A stretch of DNA of 64,000 nt from Citricoccus muralis (GTDB lineage Bacteria; Actinomycetota; Actinomycetes; Actinomycetales; Micrococcaceae). Position 1 is the stretch's first letter. Every line of letters starts with the position of its first letter. Shown here in pieces: positions 61,100 through 64,000 of the stretch. Under the pieces are notes generated by a model. That model did no database searches and was not told the origin of the DNA. It saw only the letters and a program-made list of their open reading frames with translations. A program made the position numbers and the translations under genes. Where the stretch lies: positions 372,001-436,000 of the forward strand of contig NZ_CP121252.1 in assembly GCF_029637705.1 (NCBI RefSeq), in the 5' to 3' direction.

Positions 61100-62647
61100 G
61101 TGCAGACGAGCACTCACGAGTCGTCAACGGCTCCGGCCACGGCCACACCGGAACAGGCTGATGCGCTGGACCGCGCCAGTAAACGCAACTGGTGGCTGGT
61201 CGCGCTCGGCCCGGTGGCAGGGCTGGTGCTGGCACTGGTCCTGCCGAGCTCGCTCGCTTTCGAAGGGCGTGCCGTGGCCGGCTGTGCCCTGTGGATGGCG
61301 ATCTGGTGGATGACCGAGGCCGCGCCCATCCCGGTGACCTCGCTGCTGCCGCTGGTGCTGTTCCCGCTGTTCGGCATGGCCACGATGGGCGAAGTCGCCG
61401 CACCTTACGCCGACACTGTGGTCTTCCTGGTAATGGGTGGCGTGATCCTCGGGCTGGCCACCGAGAAATCCAACCTGCACCTGCGCGTGGCGCTGCTGAC
61501 CATCCGTCTGGTGGGCACCAAACCCTCGCAGATCGTGCTGGGGTTGATGATCGCCTCCGCGTTCATCTCCGCCTGGGTGTCCAATACCGCCACCGCCGTC
61601 ATCATGGTCCCCATCGCTGTGTCCATCCTCAGCCTGGTGCGGAAGATCGACCCGAATGCCGCAGGACGCAAATTCGCCGCCTCGCTGCTGCTTGGTGTCG
61701 CCTATGGCGTGACCATCGGCTCCACTGCCACCTTGATCGGCCAGCCGCCCATGGCGCTGATGAAGGGGTACCTGATGGAGTCGCACGGCTTCGATATGGC
61801 CTTCGGCACCTGGATGCTGATTGGTGTGCCCTGGGCCGTGGTGATGTTGATCATCGCCTGGATCGCGCTCACTAAGATCGTCTACCGTCCCGAAATCAAT
61901 ACTCTGCCCGGCGGGTCCGAGCTGATCCGCGACGAACTGGCCAAGCTCGGCTCGATGACGACGCCCGAGCGCCGGGTGGCCTGGATTTTCGCCGGTGCCA
62001 TCTTCTTCTGGATATGCGTGCCCTTCATCGCCGAGATCCCGTGGGTCGCCGATAACGTGAGCTTCCTGGGCACTATCAACGATGCCCAAGTGGCCATGGC
62101 CGCAGCCATCGCGTGCTTCATGGTGCCCGCCCAGCGTCGTCGTGACGACCGCACCGGCGCCCCGCTGCTGCGCTGGTCTGCGGCCAAGGAAATCCCTTGG
62201 GGGCTGCTGTTGCTCTTCGGCGGCGGCCTCTCACTGTCTGCCATGTTCACGGCTACCGGGTTCAGCGAGTGGGTCGGCGAGCAGGTCAGCGGTCTGACTG
62301 CTATGCCGTCGTGGGTGATCATCGTCGCCGTCATCGTTGTCGGCCTGATCCTCACCGAGCTCACGTCCAATACGGCTACTGCCGCGGCGTTCTTGCCGAT
62401 TTTCGGTGCCGTGGCCATCGGTGTGGGTATCGATCCACTGTTCATGACCATCGCGGTGACCCTGGCCGTCTGCTCCGCTTACATGCTCCCGGTGGCAACC
62501 CCGTCAAACGCAGTGGCCTTCGGATCTGGAGAGATTACTATCAAGCAGATGGTCCGCGCTGGTCTCTGGCTGAACCTGATCTCCCTGGCTTTGATCATGG
62601 TGGTCATGTACACCTTGGTCCCCATGGTGTTCGGTATCTCGTTGTAA
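61100..62647 (+). CDS. DASS/SLC13-family carboxylate transporter
   Basis: 515 residues from a GTG at 61100 with GGAGG 7 nt upstream; earlier in-frame ATGs lie in the promoter. About eleven membrane segments. The two SNT motifs of the DASS family are present (ISAWVSNTATAVIMVP and TELTSNTATAAAFLP), with WMAIWWMTEAAPIPVTSLLPLVLFP and PVATPSNAVAFGSGEITIKQM. The family imports di- and tricarboxylates with sodium. Its place between LysR/catB and catC suggests cis,cis-muconate or a related dicarboxylate as substrate, an uptake route not usually described for this family. Confidence 0.88.
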   Translation: MQTSTHESSTAPATATPEQADALDRASKRNWWLVALGPVAGLVLALVLPSSLAFEGRAVAGCALWMAIWWMTEAAPIPVTSLLPLVLFPLFGMATMGEVAAPYADTVVFLVMGGVILGLATEKSNLHLRVALLTIRLVGTKPSQIVLGLMIASAFISAWVSNTATAVIMVPIAVSILSLVRKIDPNAAGRKFAASLLLGVAYGVTIGSTATLIGQPPMALMKGYLMESHGFDMAFGTWMLIGVPWAVVMLIIAWIALTKIVYRPEINTLPGGSELIRDELAKLGSMTTPERRVAWIFAGAIFFWICVPFIAEIPWVADNVSFLGTINDAQVAMAAAIACFMVPAQRRRDDRTGAPLLRWSAAKEIPWGLLLLFGGGLSLSAMFTATGFSEWVGEQVSGLTAMPSWVIIVAVIVVGLILTELTSNTATAAAFLPIFGAVAIGVGIDPLFMTIAVTLAVCSAYMLPVATPSNAVAFGSGEITIKQMVRAGLWLNLISLALIMVVMYTLVPMVFGISL

Positions 62648-62693
62648 TTCCGACATCGCCGACACCACACGTTTCCTCAACGAAAGGACACCC

Positions 62694-62999
62694 ATGCTTT
62701 TTCTTGCCCGGATGGACGTGCGCTTCCCTGAATCCATGGATGCGCAGACGAAAGCTGACTACCAAGCCCAGGAGAAAAGCTACTCCGCGGACCTTCAGCG
62801 CCGCGGCGTGTTGAAAGGGATTTGGCGCGTGGTGGGGGAGTACGCGAACTATTCCATCTACGACGTCGACGGTCACGACGAGCTACACGCGATCTTCCAA
62901 GGGTTCCCGATGTTCCCCTATATGAAGGTGCAAGTAACTCCGCTCGCACAGCACCCCAATGCGACGGCGGATGAATTCTTCGCGCCACCATCCACATGA
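62694..62999 (+). CDS. catC: Muconolactone delta-isomerase
   Basis: 101 residues, the full family length. FLARMDVRFPESMDAQ, the central GIWRVVGEYANYSIYDVDGHDELHAIFQGFPMFPYMKVQVTPLAQHP and the short C-terminus match CatC. It isomerises muconolactone to 3-oxoadipate enol-lactone. GAAAGGA lies 7 nt before the ATG. It is 46 nt downstream of the DASS gene and likely in the same transcript. Confidence 0.93.
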   Translation: MLFLARMDVRFPESMDAQTKADYQAQEKSYSADLQRRGVLKGIWRVVGEYANYSIYDVDGHDELHAIFQGFPMFPYMKVQVTPLAQHPNATADEFFAPPST

Positions 63000-63128
63000 C
63001 GACGGACACAAATCTGCAGATCTGAAGGGAACGGAATACTCTAGGACCACGAGGGTGTTCCTACGGCGGGAGACAATACCAAGGAAAGAACACCTGCTCC
63101 GAGCGCAATCCCGGAAGTAGTTGACTGA

Positions 63129-64000
63129 GTGGACCGTGAGACCGACCTCCGTGTGGAGCGCGTCTTGGCGGAGATATCCTCATCCGCCCGCGTGCTGTGT
63201 CTCAATGCGCCGGAAGGCAGTGACTTCGAGCCGGTGGTTGAGGCATGGCTGAATGCCAGCGCACCGCTGGAGCCGGTGGATGTTCAAGATCCTGCTATCG
63301 TCTCATTTCTGGCAGACACGGGCTCGACCGTGGAAGAATCGCTCGTGGATCAGTATCCCGGCGCTCTCGTGCTGCACACCCAACAGACCGGGATCACCGG
63401 CCACCACATGGAGCAGCTGCTCGACGCCCTGCCGAAGGCGCGCATCGCCTTCATCGTGACCATCGCCGCTGTGGCGGTGGAATCCTCCGAAAAGCTCTAT
63501 TCGCGAGATGACACGGTGATCCTGTTCCCCGAGTCGCTATACTTCACCGCATCTGAGCTTACCGAGATGCTGGGTGATGCCGATCTCGGCCAGCAGTGCT
63601 TCCACGCCACCCTCGGTTGGCCGGCCGCGGTGCGCATCTGGCGCCGTCGTGGGGAGGACCCAGGCTATTCAGCGTTCCCGTTGATGCGCGCCTGCGCTTT
63701 GGCCATGTCACGTTGGGTGCGCCCGCTACCACTGGCCGGTCGTGAGCTGATTTTCCAGCTGGCCTATATTCCTCGCTTCAATCGGACGGTCTGCGAGGAA
63801 CTGAGCACGACGAGGCACATGAGCATCGAGTCGGCACAGGTGCTGGAAAATCTCGGTCTGGCTCGTCGCGTTGACACGACGACGATGCATGATGATCAGC
63901 CCTCCGGCCGTTGGTGGGCCATGCCCCCGATGATGGCCGAGGCGCTGCGCAGTCGGATGCGAACGGTCGATCCTGAGCTGGGCATGAACTACCGACATGA
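63129..64000 (+). CDS. Start of a large regulator-like protein, 3' end outside window
   Basis: An open frame begins with GTG at 63129 (in-frame TGA immediately before it) and is still open at base 64000, so at least 290 residues are encoded. The visible part (RVLAEISSSARVLCLNAPEGSDFEPVVEAWL, AFPLMRACALAMSRWVRPLPLAGRELIFQLAYIPRFN, SAQVLENLGLARRVDTTT) resembles the N-terminal and middle part of MalT/LAL-type LuxR regulators, with a degenerate P-loop position (NAPEGSDFE lacks GKT/S). It could regulate the cat genes. Identification is tentative because the HTH end is missing. Confidence 0.5.
   Translation, partial: MDRETDLRVERVLAEISSSARVLCLNAPEGSDFEPVVEAWLNASAPLEPVDVQDPAIVSFLADTGSTVEESLVDQYPGALVLHTQQTGITGHHMEQLLDALPKARIAFIVTIAAVAVESSEKLYSRDDTVILFPESLYFTASELTEMLGDADLGQQCFHATLGWPAAVRIWRRRGEDPGYSAFPLMRACALAMSRWVRPLPLAGRELIFQLAYIPRFNRTVCEELSTTRHMSIESAQVLENLGLARRVDTTTMHDDQPSGRWWAMPPMMAEALRSRMRTVDPELGMNYRH

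Noticed and set aside
1-64000. tRNA genes, rRNA, CRISPR arrays and insertion sequences
   Set aside because: I searched by eye for T-loop patterns, repeat-spacer series and transposase motifs and found none that hold up.

Overview
The window is a high-GC stretch of an actinobacterial chromosome, most likely from the order Micrococcales (Micrococcaceae-like). The evidence is acidic lipoproteins with actinobacterial lipoboxes, DUF3151 and DUF4282 proteins, a QsuB-type fused dehydroshikimate dehydratase, and many genes whose -10 hexamer sits only 6-7 nt before the start codon, as in leaderless actinobacterial transcripts. I see no rRNA, tRNA, CRISPR array or intact insertion sequence.

Layout. 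1-1086: lower-GC tail of a HEPN-like protein cut by the window edge. 1201-7294: regulators (MerR, TipA-like, ArsR-like), a HAD phosphatase and two genes broken by single in-frame stops (a DUF1772 protein and a poxB-like pyruvate dehydrogenase). 7304-15753: flavohemoglobin, a complete UgpABCE-type ABC importer and a large LuxR regulator. 16255-23863: orphan MetQ lipoprotein, tyrosine phosphatase, GH13 glucosidase, exonuclease III, NAD synthetase and two paralogous lipoproteins. 23993-36565: one long minus-strand operon with three LLM-type flavin monooxygenases, an NtaA/DszA-type monooxygenase, a Dpp/Opp-type ABC importer and two methionine/cysteine PLP enzymes; it looks like an organosulfur scavenging system. 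36835-40243: exonuclease, a siderophore-interacting-protein remnant, and a lower-GC MazG plus GIY-YIG/DUF2075 pair that resembles a defence module. 40326-41797: polyphosphate polymerase and DUF4956 membrane protein behind four 11-nt PHO-box-like repeats. 41886-44204: oxidoreductases. 44234-47084: QsuB/QsuD pair converting shikimate-pathway compounds to protocatechuate. 47245-52378: pyrE, TrmH, TspO, secreted lipase and class II aldolase. 52560-55569: a tandem glycine riboswitch ahead of two membrane proteins and an M20 amidohydrolase. 55569-58599: NIF3-like domain protein, lipoprotein, DUF3151 and an MFS transporter. 58824-62999: muconate cycloisomerase, LysR regulator, DASS transporter and muconolactone isomerase, with no catechol dioxygenase. 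From 63129 an unfinished open frame runs off the end.

How the genes work together. Most of the window is nutrient scavenging and peripheral catabolism: phosphorylated glycerol or sugar uptake, organosulfur, shikimate or quinate, muconate and glycine-linked compounds. The most promising undescribed units are the riboswitch-controlled DUF5058/M20 operon, the ten-gene sulfur operon, the muconate uptake module and the MazG/DUF2075 pair. Family names come from recognising motifs in the translations; no database search was run.
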